DNA of 64,000 nucleotides from Flavobacterium sp. J27 (GTDB lineage: Bacteria; Bacteroidota; Bacteroidia; Flavobacteriales; Flavobacteriaceae): positions 51,558 to 115,557 of the forward strand of contig NZ_PJQW01000001.1 of assembly GCF_004303025.1 (NCBI RefSeq), read 5' to 3'. Both the position numbers and the translations under genes were made by a program. Position 1 is the first letter of the stretch; the number at the start of each line of letters is the position of its first letter. Below are positions 50,534 through 59,503 of this stretch, in pieces. Below the pieces are notes generated by a model. The model searched no databases. It saw only the letters and a program-made list of their open reading frames with translations, and was not told the origin of the DNA.

Positions 50534-52330
50534 ATGCAATCCTCTTTAGAACTTCAAATACAAACATTGCCAGATAATCCTGGAGTGTATCAATATTTTG
50601 ATAAAGATGATAAAATCTTATATGTTGGTAAAGCCAAAAATTTGAAAAAAAGAGTATCCAGTTATTTTACAAAAAACCACGACAATTACAAAACTAGTGT
50701 TTTAGTAAAAAAAATAGTTTCCATAAAGCATATTGTAGTGGCTTCTGAATCTGATGCTTTATTATTAGAAAACAACCTCATAAAAAAACTACAACCAAGA
50801 TATAATATTCTTTTAAAAGACGACAAAAGTTATCCTTGGATTTGTATCAAAAACGAGCCGTTTTCTAGAATTTTTCCCACGAGGAGAATGGTAAAAGACG
50901 GATCAGAATATTATGGTCCGTATACCAATTTTAAAATTGTGAATACCCTATTAGAAATGATTAAAGAATTGTATCCCTTGCGAACATGTACTTATGATTT
51001 ATCTGCTTCAAATATTAATTCTGGTAAATATAAAGTATGTTTAGAGTATCACATTGGAAATTGTAAAGGCCCTTGTGAAGGACTGGAAACCTTGGAAGAT
51101 TACCAAAAACAAGTAGAAGCGATACGTCAAATTTTAAAAGGTAATTTTAAAGAAAGTTTAAAAGATTTTAAAAAGCAGATGATGCATTTTGCTGAAAACA
51201 TGCAATTTGAATACGCTCAAAAAATCAAAGAAAAAATAGAGGTTTTAGAAAATTATCAAGCAAAATCGACTGTTTTAAATCCTAAACTTTCTAATATAGA
51301 TGTGTTCTCAATTGTTTCTGATGAAACGATGGCTTATGTAAATTTTTTACAAATTTCGCATGGTGCTATTGTACGTTCGCATACGATGGAACTGAAAAAA
51401 AAGCTAGAAGAAACAGACGAAGAATTACTAGAATTAGCAGTGGTAGAGTTAAGAGAACGTTTTAAATTGAGATCAAAAGAAATTATCTTGCCCTTTCCTT
51501 TGTCTTTAGGAGAAGATCTAAAAATTACCGTTCCACAGTTAGGAGATAAAAGACAGGTTTTAGATTTATCATTGCGAAATGCCAAGTATTACAGAATGGA
51601 TCAATTAAAGCAAATAAAAATTGTGGATCCAGACAGGCATACCAATCGGATTATGGCACAAATGAAGAAAGATTTGCGCCTTGCTGTAGAGCCAAGACAT
51701 ATTGAATGTTTTGATAATTCTAACATACAAGGAACAAATCCAGTTTCAGCTTGTGTTGTTTTTAAAGATGGAAAACCAAGTAAAAAAGAGTACCGTCATT
51801 TTAATATAAAAACAGTAGAAGGTCCAGATGATTTTGCGTCTATGGAAGAAGTGGTTTACAGAAGGTACAAGCGATTATTAGATGAAAATGAGCCTTTACC
51901 TCAGTTAATTATCATCGATGGAGGAAAAGGACAATTATCTTCAGCTTTAAAAAGTATTGATGCTTTGGGGTTGAGAGGTAAAATTGCAATTATAGGAATC
52001 GCAAAACGGTTAGAAGAGTTGTTTTATCCAGGTGATTCGGTTCCTTTGTATTTAGATAAAAAATCAGAAACTTTAAAAGTTATTCAATATTTGAGAAATG
52101 AAGCCCATCGATTTGGAATTACACATCATAGAGACAAAAGAAGTAAGGCCGCTTTAACGAATAGTTTAGAGTCTATTCCTGGAATTGGTGAAAAAACGAT
52201 GATTACATTAATGAAATATTTTAAAAGTGTTAAAAGATTGCAAAATGCAACTGAAAAAGAAATTTCTGAGGTTGTAGGACTTTCAAAAGCCAAAAAAATT
52301 ACCGAATTTTACAAGACCATTTCACACTAG
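50534..52330 (+). CDS. uvrC: UvrABC excinuclease subunit C
   Basis: This 598-aa nucleotide-excision repair nuclease has an N-terminal GIY-YIG domain (about 12-95, GVYQYFDKDDKILYVGKAKNLKKRVSSYF) for the 3' cut and a UVR coiled region near 205-240 (FAENMQFEYAQKIKEKIEVL) that binds UvrB. An RNase H-like domain follows (IECFDNSNIQGTNPVSACVVF, then IIIDGGKGQLSSA) for the 5' cut, and a C-terminal helix-hairpin-helix pair (SIPGIGEKTMITLMKYF, VVGLSKAKKI). Length is normal. The patatin gene follows after 7 bp. Confidence 0.97.
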   Translation: MQSSLELQIQTLPDNPGVYQYFDKDDKILYVGKAKNLKKRVSSYFTKNHDNYKTSVLVKKIVSIKHIVVASESDALLLENNLIKKLQPRYNILLKDDKSYPWICIKNEPFSRIFPTRRMVKDGSEYYGPYTNFKIVNTLLEMIKELYPLRTCTYDLSASNINSGKYKVCLEYHIGNCKGPCEGLETLEDYQKQVEAIRQILKGNFKESLKDFKKQMMHFAENMQFEYAQKIKEKIEVLENYQAKSTVLNPKLSNIDVFSIVSDETMAYVNFLQISHGAIVRSHTMELKKKLEETDEELLELAVVELRERFKLRSKEIILPFPLSLGEDLKITVPQLGDKRQVLDLSLRNAKYYRMDQLKQIKIVDPDRHTNRIMAQMKKDLRLAVEPRHIECFDNSNIQGTNPVSACVVFKDGKPSKKEYRHFNIKTVEGPDDFASMEEVVYRRYKRLLDENEPLPQLIIIDGGKGQLSSALKSIDALGLRGKIAIIGIAKRLEELFYPGDSVPLYLDKKSETLKVIQYLRNEAHRFGITHHRDKRSKAALTNSLESIPGIGEKTMITLMKYFKSVKRLQNATEKEISEVVGLSKAKKITEFYKTISH

Positions 52331-52337
52331 TTCTATT

Positions 52338-54548
52338 ATGAAAAAACTACTGTTCTTATTTGCTTTTCTTTGGGTTACTTTTATGAGTTACGGTCAGGAT
52401 TCATTAGTGGATAATAAACCTAAAATTGGATTAGTACTTAGTGGTGGTGGAGCTAAAGGATTGGCACATATTGGTGTTTTAAAAGTAATTGACTCATTAG
52501 GAATCAAAATAGACTATGTGGCTGGAACCAGTATGGGAGCCATAATTGGAGGGTTGTATGCATCAGGATATTCAGGTGAAGAATTAGATTCCATATTTAA
52601 AGAAGTTGACACCGATGCCCTTCTACAAGATTATACACCTAGAGAATCTAAAACATTTTATGAAAAGAGGAACGATGAAATTTATGCGTTTTCGCTTCCT
52701 TTTAATCATTTTAAATTAGAATTACCCAAAGCACTTTCTAAAGGTTTGTACAATTATCATTTGATGTCAAAGCTCACGAAACATGTGTCAACGATTACTG
52801 ATTTTGACAAATTGCCTATTCCTTTTTTATGTATTGCTACTGATGTTGAAACAGGGAAAGAAGTTGTGTTAAGACAAGGAACACTTCCAAAAGCGTTATT
52901 GGCTAGTGGTGCTATTCCTACTTTGTACAATCCTATTGAAATAGATGGAAAAATGCTAATTGATGGTGGTGTAGTCAATAACTACCCTGTTGAAGAATTA
53001 ATAAAAAAAGGAGCTGATATTATTATTGGCGTTGATGTTCAAGATGGATTAAAAAAATTAGCTGATATAAAAGGCGCAACAGGAATTTTGTCTCAGGTAA
53101 CCAATTATTCTATGATTGAAAAAATGAGCAAAAAAATAGAATTAACTTCCATTTACATTAAACCTAATATAAAAGGATATACTGTGGTTTCTTTTGAAAA
53201 AGGAACTGAAATTGTTATAAAAGGAGAAACAGAAGCCAAAAAACATTTAAAAGAATTACTGCCTTTAAAAAGTAATTATAAAAAACCGGTTATTGAAAAG
53301 CAATTAGTGGACACACTTTATATAACTGATTTGGAAATTAATAATCTGGATAAATTTACTAGAGCTTATGTCGTAGGGAAACTTAAATTCAATACAAATT
53401 CTAAAATTGAATATAGTGTAGTAGAAAGAGGCATTAATAATTTGAATGCAACGCAAAATTTTGAATCTATTTTCTATTATTTTAAAAAGAATAATGTGGG
53501 GGAACGATTGGTAATTGATTTAACTGAGAGTAAAAAAAATACTTTTTTAAAACTAGGATTACATTATGACGGACTTTTAAAAAGCGCTTTATTGCTTAAT
53601 GTTACTAAGAAAAATTTGATTGCAAAAAACGATGTTTTTTCTTTAGATGTTGGTTTAGGAGATAATTTTAGATATAATTTAAACTATTATGTAGATAATG
53701 GTTTTTATGTTAGTTATGGATTTAGTTCAAAATATATAGTGTTAAATCGAAACCTAAGAAACGACTTTTCGGGAAATATGATTCTCGAAAACAGTGGACT
53801 ATCGTCTTTAAGTATCGATTTTTCAGATTTTTCAAATCAAGCGTATATACAAACTATTTTTGCACAAAAATTTTCAATAGGAGCGGGTGTCGAATTAAAA
53901 CATTTAAAAATTGAATCCGCTACGATTTTAAATAATGTGGATCCAATTATAGATAATAGTGATTATTTTTCTTTAATTGGTTACTTGAAATATGACTCTT
54001 TTGATAATAAGTATTTTCCCAAAAAAGGATGGTTTTTTGTTGGAGATTTAAAACCCGTACTGTATTCTTCAGATAGAGCCGATAATTTTGAGAAATTTAC
54101 TATTGCAAAAGCAGATGGAGCCATAGCTTTTACCGTGCATAAAAAATTTACTTTTAAAGTGCAATCTGAAGGCGGTTTTTCTATTGGAGAAAACAGAGTT
54201 CCTTATTTAGATTTTGCTTTGGGAGGTTATGGTTTTACCCAAATTAATAATTTAAGGCCTTTTCTAGGGTATGATTTTGTCGCACTAAGTGGTAATAGTT
54301 ATGTTAAGGGAAGTGTGGTTTTAGATTATGAATTTTTCAGAAAAAACCATCTTAATTTTACAGCAAATTACGCTAATATTGGAAATAATATTTTTGATGA
54401 TGGTACTTGGATCAAAAGACCTATGTATAGTGGTTACGGTTTTGGATATGGATTAGAATCATTAATTGGTCCAATTGAAATAAAGCATTCTTGGTCTCCA
54501 GAAACAAAGGACCATCATACTTGGTTTAGTATAGGTTTTACATTTTAA
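52338..54548 (+). CDS. Patatin-like phospholipase with BamA/TamA-type beta-barrel
   Basis: This 736-aa protein has a signal peptide (to about residue 20) and an N-terminal patatin domain: GLVLSGGGAKGLAHIGVL (oxyanion loop), GTSMGAIIGG (nucleophile Ser in GxSxG) and DGGVVNNYPVEEL (catalytic Asp). After about residue 315 come one POTRA-like segment (VDTLYITDLEINNLDKFTRAYVVGKL) and a 16-strand-type Omp85 barrel with alternating aromatic strands, ending WFSIGFTF. This is the layout of PlpD-like (type Vd) proteins: a surface or periplasmic lipase attached to its own outer-membrane barrel. Confidence 0.92.
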   Translation: MKKLLFLFAFLWVTFMSYGQDSLVDNKPKIGLVLSGGGAKGLAHIGVLKVIDSLGIKIDYVAGTSMGAIIGGLYASGYSGEELDSIFKEVDTDALLQDYTPRESKTFYEKRNDEIYAFSLPFNHFKLELPKALSKGLYNYHLMSKLTKHVSTITDFDKLPIPFLCIATDVETGKEVVLRQGTLPKALLASGAIPTLYNPIEIDGKMLIDGGVVNNYPVEELIKKGADIIIGVDVQDGLKKLADIKGATGILSQVTNYSMIEKMSKKIELTSIYIKPNIKGYTVVSFEKGTEIVIKGETEAKKHLKELLPLKSNYKKPVIEKQLVDTLYITDLEINNLDKFTRAYVVGKLKFNTNSKIEYSVVERGINNLNATQNFESIFYYFKKNNVGERLVIDLTESKKNTFLKLGLHYDGLLKSALLLNVTKKNLIAKNDVFSLDVGLGDNFRYNLNYYVDNGFYVSYGFSSKYIVLNRNLRNDFSGNMILENSGLSSLSIDFSDFSNQAYIQTIFAQKFSIGAGVELKHLKIESATILNNVDPIIDNSDYFSLIGYLKYDSFDNKYFPKKGWFFVGDLKPVLYSSDRADNFEKFTIAKADGAIAFTVHKKFTFKVQSEGGFSIGENRVPYLDFALGGYGFTQINNLRPFLGYDFVALSGNSYVKGSVVLDYEFFRKNHLNFTANYANIGNNIFDDGTWIKRPMYSGYGFGYGLESLIGPIEIKHSWSPETKDHHTWFSIGFTF

Positions 54549-54713
54549 TTTTTTTTCCGATATTTGTATAGATGAAACAATGGGACAACTTATTAATCCA
54601 TTTAAAATTCCTCATCAAGAGAAATCCTGAGTGAGCTGGTTAGTTATGGTTATTTTTTAAAGTTATTTTTAGCTTTAATGTTTTACATGTTCAACTTTTA
54701 AACTAGCAACAAA

Positions 54714-55871
54714 ATGCCAATATATCATAAACTGGGATCAATTCCTCCAAAAAGACATACACAATTTCGTAAAGAAAATGGCGATTTATACTACGAGCAA
54801 TTATTTGGTACCATAGGCTTTGATGGGATGTCTACCAATATGTATCATGAACACAGACCTACGCAGGTTAAAGAAATTAAACAACAATATAGCGTAGCTC
54901 CAAAAATTGCAAAAGCAAACAATATTCAGTCCTATCGATTAAGAGGATTTCAGGTGACACCTCAAAACGATTATCTTGAAAGTAGAAAAATTGTTTTAAC
55001 TAATTCAGATTGCCATATTGTTTTAGCAGCTCCAAAACAATCAACGACTACTTATTTTTATAAAAATACCGATTCCGATGAAGTACTCTTTATTCATAGA
55101 GGTACGGGTAAATTAAGAACCATGCTAGGAAATCTAGATTTTAAATATGGTGATTATTTGGTTATCCCAAGAGGAATGATTTATAAGATAGATTTTGATA
55201 CTGAAGATAACAGATTATTTATAGTAGAATCTAGAAGACCTGTATATACTCCTAAAAGATATAGAAACTGGTTTGGTCAATTACTAGAACATGCTCCTTT
55301 TTGCGAGCGAGACATTCGTAGACCAGAAGAATTAGAAACTCATAATGAAAAAGGAGACTTTGTAATAAAAGTAAAAAAGAAAGACGAAATTTTTGATATG
55401 GTTTATGCTACACATCCTTTTGATGTAGTAGGCTATGATGGCTATAACTATCCCTATGCCTTTTCAATTCATGATTTTGAACCCATAACAGGAAGAATTC
55501 ATCAACCACCACCTGTACATCAAACCTTTGAAACGGATGCTTTTGTAATTTGTTCTTTTGTACCGAGACTTTATGATTATCATCCTTTAGCTATTCCTGC
55601 ACCTTACAATCACAGTAATATTGACAGTGATGAAGTGTTGTATTATGTTGATGGTGATTTTATGAGTCGTAATGATATTGAAGCAGGACATATTTCATTG
55701 CATCCAGCTGGAATTCCTCATGGACCACATCCTGGTGCTGTTGAAAGAAGTATCGGTAAAACAGAAACACAAGAACTTGCAGTTATGGTAGATACATTTA
55801 AACCATTAATGGTTACAGAAGAAGCCATGAAAATAGCAGACGAAAAATACTATCAATCTTGGTTAGAATAA
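54714..55871 (+). CDS. hmgA: Homogentisate 1,2-dioxygenase
   Basis: This 385-aa iron enzyme opens the ring of homogentisate to maleylacetoacetate in tyrosine breakdown. The N-terminus MPIYHKLGSIPPKRHTQF is typical of bacterial members. Iron ligands are expected in APYNHSNIDSDEVLYY (His and Glu) and in HPAGIPHGPHPG (His), all present. It is followed after 3 bp by a small membrane-protein gene and then hppD, the enzyme one step earlier in the pathway, forming one operon. Confidence 0.95.
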   Translation: MPIYHKLGSIPPKRHTQFRKENGDLYYEQLFGTIGFDGMSTNMYHEHRPTQVKEIKQQYSVAPKIAKANNIQSYRLRGFQVTPQNDYLESRKIVLTNSDCHIVLAAPKQSTTTYFYKNTDSDEVLFIHRGTGKLRTMLGNLDFKYGDYLVIPRGMIYKIDFDTEDNRLFIVESRRPVYTPKRYRNWFGQLLEHAPFCERDIRRPEELETHNEKGDFVIKVKKKDEIFDMVYATHPFDVVGYDGYNYPYAFSIHDFEPITGRIHQPPPVHQTFETDAFVICSFVPRLYDYHPLAIPAPYNHSNIDSDEVLYYVDGDFMSRNDIEAGHISLHPAGIPHGPHPGAVERSIGKTETQELAVMVDTFKPLMVTEEAMKIADEKYYQSWLE

Positions 55872-55874
55872 ACA

Positions 55875-56321
55875 ATGAATTATAATAAATTATCTGCCGA
55901 TCCTATTGCATTAATTTTAGCCATTGTATCGTTAGTTTTAGGTTTTTTAGGTTGTTGTTGCTATGGTATACTTGCTTTTATACCGCTAATATTAAGTATA
56001 ATAGGATTAGTTCTTGCAAATAATAGTTTAAAAGAATACTATCAAAATCAGGAAGTCTTTTCCTTACAAAGTAAGAATAACGTAGATTTGGCCAAAATTT
56101 TAAATATAGTTTCTATAGTTATAAATGGAATCATTTTTTTATTTGGAATTATAGTTTTACTTTTTTATGGAACTATTATTACAAGTAGTGTATTAAATGG
56201 GATTCAACAAAAAGATAATTTTGAAAATTTAGAGTACCAATTGGATTCAGTAAACACTACTCATGAATTTCAAGAGGAAAAAAATAATAAAATAGACACA
56301 ACACAAATTAAATATAGGTAA
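55875..56321 (+). CDS. CCC-motif membrane protein
   Basis: A 148-aa protein with two hydrophobic hairpins: IALILAIVSLVLGFLGCCCYGILAFIPLILSIIGLVLA (residues 11-48) and ILNIVSIVINGIIFLFGIIVLLFYG. The triple Cys (about 27-29) in the first pair defines a small Bacteroidota membrane family of unknown function. The tail after the second pair is hydrophilic. It sits between hmgA and hppD with 3-4 bp gaps, so it is co-expressed with tyrosine breakdown, though a link in function is not shown. Confidence 0.85.
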   Translation: MNYNKLSADPIALILAIVSLVLGFLGCCCYGILAFIPLILSIIGLVLANNSLKEYYQNQEVFSLQSKNNVDLAKILNIVSIVINGIIFLFGIIVLLFYGTIITSSVLNGIQQKDNFENLEYQLDSVNTTHEFQEEKNNKIDTTQIKYR

Positions 56322-56325
56322 AATC

Positions 56326-57489
56326 ATGTCAAAAGAAATAAAATCAGTAAACTACGGTTTAGAAAAAATATTTGAAGGAGCTCAAGATTTCCTTCCACTG
56401 TTAGGAACAGATTATGTTGAATTTTATGTAGGGAATGCAAAACAAGCGGCTCATTTTTATAAAACAGCATTTGGTTTTCAATCCTTAGCATATGCAGGTT
56501 TAGAAACTGGAGTAAAAGACAAAGCTTCCTATGTATTAAAACAAGACAAGATTCGTTTAGTATTAACTACAGCATTAAATAGTAATTCACCTATTGGTGA
56601 ACATGTTAAAAAACATGGAGATGGAGTAAAAGTTATAGCACTTTGGGTAGAAGACGCTCGTAAATCATACGAAGAAACAACAACTCGTGGCGCAAAATCT
56701 TATTTTGAACCTATGGTTGAAAGTGATGAGCATGGAGAAGTGGTTCGTGCAGGAATTTATGGAGCTTATGGAGAAACAGTTTTTATTTTTGTAGAGCGTA
56801 AAAATTATAATGGAATCTTTATGCCAGGGTATAAAGAGTGGAAATCAGATTATAATCCAGAGCCTGTAGGGTTAAAGTTTATTGATCACATGGTAGGTAA
56901 TACAGGATGGAATAGAATGAATGAAGCCGTGAAATGGTTTGAAGATGTGATGGGGTTTGTGAATTTTCTTTCGTTTGATGATAAGCAGATTACTACCGAA
57001 TATTCAGCCTTGATGAGTAAAGTAATGAGTAATGGAAACGGTAGAATCAAATTTCCAATCAACGAACCAGCTAATGGTAAAAAACGTTCACAGATTGAAG
57101 AATATCTAGATTTTTATGAAGATGAAGGAGTACAACATATAGCTGTTGCAACTGATGATATCCTAAAAACAGTTTCGAGTATGCGAGCTAGAGGGGTAGA
57201 ATTTTTAAGTACACCTCCACAAGCTTATTATGATGCAATACCTGAAAGGCTAAAAGACCATATGGCTAATTTTAAAGAAGATATTTCTGAATTGCAAAAA
57301 TTAGGTATTATGATTGATGCTGATGAAGAAGGGTATTTGTTACAAATTTTTACGAAACCAGTTGAAGATAGACCAACCTTATTTTTTGAAATTATTCAAA
57401 GAATGGGTGCAAAAGGGTTTGGAGCAGGTAACTTTAAAGCGTTATTTGAGTCTATCGAAAGAGAACAAGCATTACGAGGTACATTATAA
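56326..57489 (+). CDS. hppD: 4-hydroxyphenylpyruvate dioxygenase
   Basis: This 387-aa enzyme makes homogentisate from 4-hydroxyphenylpyruvate. It has two vicinal-oxygen-chelate domains. The iron ligands are visible in FIDHMVGN (His), GVQHIAVATDD (His) and LFFEIIQR (Glu), and the C-terminal lid is GAKGFGAGNFKALFESIEREQ. It feeds HmgA, encoded in the same operon. Length is normal. Confidence 0.96.
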   Translation: MSKEIKSVNYGLEKIFEGAQDFLPLLGTDYVEFYVGNAKQAAHFYKTAFGFQSLAYAGLETGVKDKASYVLKQDKIRLVLTTALNSNSPIGEHVKKHGDGVKVIALWVEDARKSYEETTTRGAKSYFEPMVESDEHGEVVRAGIYGAYGETVFIFVERKNYNGIFMPGYKEWKSDYNPEPVGLKFIDHMVGNTGWNRMNEAVKWFEDVMGFVNFLSFDDKQITTEYSALMSKVMSNGNGRIKFPINEPANGKKRSQIEEYLDFYEDEGVQHIAVATDDILKTVSSMRARGVEFLSTPPQAYYDAIPERLKDHMANFKEDISELQKLGIMIDADEEGYLLQIFTKPVEDRPTLFFEIIQRMGAKGFGAGNFKALFESIEREQALRGTL

Positions 57490-57597
57490 AATGTGAAAAA
57501 TATTTAATATTATTAAAAAATACTATTAAATATTAAAAATAATTCTGTTAAAAGAGTTAAAGTTAATATTTCGATGAATAATCTTCAAAAAACTATA

Positions 57598-57724
57598 TAC
57601 ATTTGCACTCGCAAAAAAGGAAATAATTTTTATCTCCAATTTTGCTAGTAAGTTTTCATAATTTATAGTTTTTGGTTGGTTAATAGCATAAAAACTCAGT
57701 CATTAATTTTGACTGGGTTTTTTT
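57598..57724 (+). ncRNA. Candidate small RNA or leader with stable-RNA-type promoter and terminator
   Basis: TACATTTG (57598-57605) is a TAnnTTTG element. The 20 bases at 57601-57620, ATTTGCACTCGCAAAAAAGG, are identical to those at the tRNA-Asn promoter (43897 to 43878, minus strand). About 85 bases later a terminator hairpin stands at 57691-57721 with a T run to 57724: AAAACTCAGTCA with TGACTGGGTTTT, one wobble pair. No tRNA or rRNA and no good protein gene lies between. The predicted RNA is about 110 nt. It could be a free small RNA or an attenuated leader of the DUF3108 gene. Confidence 0.45.
57691..57724 (+). terminator. Rho-independent terminator upstream of the DUF3108 gene
   Basis: A 12-bp stem (57691-57702 with 57710-57721) with one wobble pair and a 7-nt loop is followed by seven T. 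It lies 50 bp before the DUF3108 ATG and 200 bp after hppD. Confidence 0.8.
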
Positions 57725-57774
57725 GTTTCTTATTTTTGGAACAGAAATTGCACTCTTTTCTAAAAAATAAAATT

Positions 57775-58548
57775 ATGAAAAAAATAATAGTACTACTTAT
57801 CGTTTTTATTTCAACCAATTCATTTGTTCAAAAAGAGGATGCATTTACCACTGGAGAATGGTTTAAGCTAAGAATCCACTATGGTTTAGTTAATGCAGGT
57901 TATGCAACACTTGAAATAAAAGAAGCTACACGCGATAACCATAAAGTGCATCATGTTCTTGGGAAAGGATGGACTACAGGAATGGCAAAACTATTCTTTC
58001 AAGTAAAAGATGATTACCAAAGTTTTTTTGATAAAGAAACAGGAAAGCCCTATCAGTTTTTAAGAAAAATTGATGAAGGTGGTTATACAAAATATCAAGA
58101 AGGATTCTTTAATCAGTCCAATAATACAGTGAAAGTTAAAGATTACGAAAAAAATACAGAAAACACATATACTGTACCAGAAAACGTGCAAGATATTGTA
58201 TCTTCTTTCTATTATTTAAGAAATCATCCCAAAATAGATGTTTTAAAAGAAGGGGAATCTATAGCTATCGACATGTTTTTTGATAATGAAACTACAAAGT
58301 TTAAGTTAAAATATATTGGTAAAGAAGATATAAAAACTAAATTTGGCAAAATTTCTTGTAAAGTTTTCAGACCTTATGTGCAAGCAGGTAGAGTTTTTAA
58401 AGAAGAAGAAAGTTTAACTGTTTGGATATCAGATGATGACAATAAAATTCCAATTCGAATTAAAGCTAGTTTGGCTGTTGGATCATTGAAGGCTGATTTG
58501 GATGCTTTTAAAGGATTGAAGCACTCTTTTAAAGTAAAAATAGACTAA
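57775..58548 (+). CDS. Secreted DUF3108 protein
   Basis: The start at 57775 (MKKIIVLLIVFISTNSFVQ) gives a 257-aa protein with a signal peptide; an upstream in-frame start at 57676 would run through the terminator and is unlikely. The body (EWFKLRIHYGLVNAGYATLEI, HVLGKGWTTGMAKLFFQVKDDYQSFFD, then VQDIVSSFYYLRN and FGKISCKVFRPYVQAG) is typical of DUF3108, a periplasmic beta-rich family of unknown function. The stop overlaps the ATG of the tryptophan dioxygenase gene (TAATG). Confidence 0.88.
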   Translation: MKKIIVLLIVFISTNSFVQKEDAFTTGEWFKLRIHYGLVNAGYATLEIKEATRDNHKVHHVLGKGWTTGMAKLFFQVKDDYQSFFDKETGKPYQFLRKIDEGGYTKYQEGFFNQSNNTVKVKDYEKNTENTYTVPENVQDIVSSFYYLRNHPKIDVLKEGESIAIDMFFDNETTKFKLKYIGKEDIKTKFGKISCKVFRPYVQAGRVFKEEESLTVWISDDDNKIPIRIKASLAVGSLKADLDAFKGLKHSFKVKID

Positions 58549-59480
58549 TGGAAGTAACACCAGAGATGATTCATCAATTAGAAAAAATTGATGAAAAGTA
58601 TAAAAAGATTAACCAAAATACAGAAACACATTTAGAAGGGCTTTTATGGTCTAAACCAATTACCTATTGGGATTATATTCAAACGGATGCCCTTTTGAAC
58701 CTGCAAATCCAAAGGACAACATTACCAGATGAAATGGTCTTTATCATGTATCATCAAGTTAATGAGTTGTTGTTTAAGATGATTCTTTGGGAAATACATC
58801 AATTGGCACATACAGAAGAGCCTAAAACCTATTTTTTTACTGAAAAACTAGGTAGGATTAGTCGGTATTTCGATATGTTAACTACCTCTTTTACGATCAT
58901 GACTGATGGAATGGAGCCAGCTCAATATTTAAAATTTAGAAATACACTAACACCTGCAAGTGGGTTTCAAAGTGCTCAATATAGATTAATTGAATTTGCA
59001 ACTACCGATTTAATAAACTTAATAGACAATCGCTTTAGAGCAACTATAGATAGAAATACTCCTTATGAACATGCTTTTGAACATTTGTATTGGCAAGCTG
59101 CTGGTAAAGATTATGCTACAGGTGAAAAAACATATTTGATTAAAGAATTTGAAAGAAAATATAAAAAAGTATTTTTAGATTTTATGGAAGAATACAATAC
59201 CATAAATCTTTGGAGAAAATACAAACAATTACCAAAAGAAGATCAAGAGAATGAAGCGTTGATTAAAGCAATGCGTCATCTAGATAAAACAATAAATATA
59301 ACTTGGGTAATGGGTCATTTTAATGCCGCAAAAAAATACATTGAAAGTGTGCCAGGGAATCATGAAGCTACAGGAGGAAGTGATTGGAAAAAATATATGT
59401 TACCAAAATATCAAAAGAGAATATTTTTCCCTGAGTTATGGACGCAAGAAGAATTAGAAAACTGGGGAGAAGAAGTTTAA
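58548..59480 (+). CDS. kynA: Tryptophan 2,3-dioxygenase family protein
   Basis: This 310-aa heme enzyme of the TDO family opens the indole ring of tryptophan to give N-formylkynurenine, the first step of the kynurenine route. Family blocks seen are LLNLQIQRT, MVFIMYHQVNELLFKMILWEIHQL, RISRYFDMLTTSFTIM, FRNTLTPASGFQSAQYR and INITWVMGHFNAAKKYI, then GNHEATGGSDWKKY. With hmgA and hppD nearby it shows aromatic amino acid breakdown. It overlaps the DUF3108 gene by one base. Confidence 0.93.
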   Translation: MEVTPEMIHQLEKIDEKYKKINQNTETHLEGLLWSKPITYWDYIQTDALLNLQIQRTTLPDEMVFIMYHQVNELLFKMILWEIHQLAHTEEPKTYFFTEKLGRISRYFDMLTTSFTIMTDGMEPAQYLKFRNTLTPASGFQSAQYRLIEFATTDLINLIDNRFRATIDRNTPYEHAFEHLYWQAAGKDYATGEKTYLIKEFERKYKKVFLDFMEEYNTINLWRKYKQLPKEDQENEALIKAMRHLDKTINITWVMGHFNAAKKYIESVPGNHEATGGSDWKKYMLPKYQKRIFFPELWTQEELENWGEEV

Positions 59481-59503
59481 AAAAGAATAAAAAAACTATT
59501 ATA

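Noticed and set aside
54572..54634. 20-codon frame (MKQWDNLLIHLKFLIKRNPE) between the patatin gene and hmgA
   Set aside because: It is short, has no clear ribosome-binding context and no recognised family. A weak TATTTG element just before it may be an hmgA promoter, but support is too thin.
57660..57700. tRNA remnant
   Set aside because: Only a D-arm-like GGTTGGTTA stretch is present; no acceptor, anticodon or T arm can be drawn.
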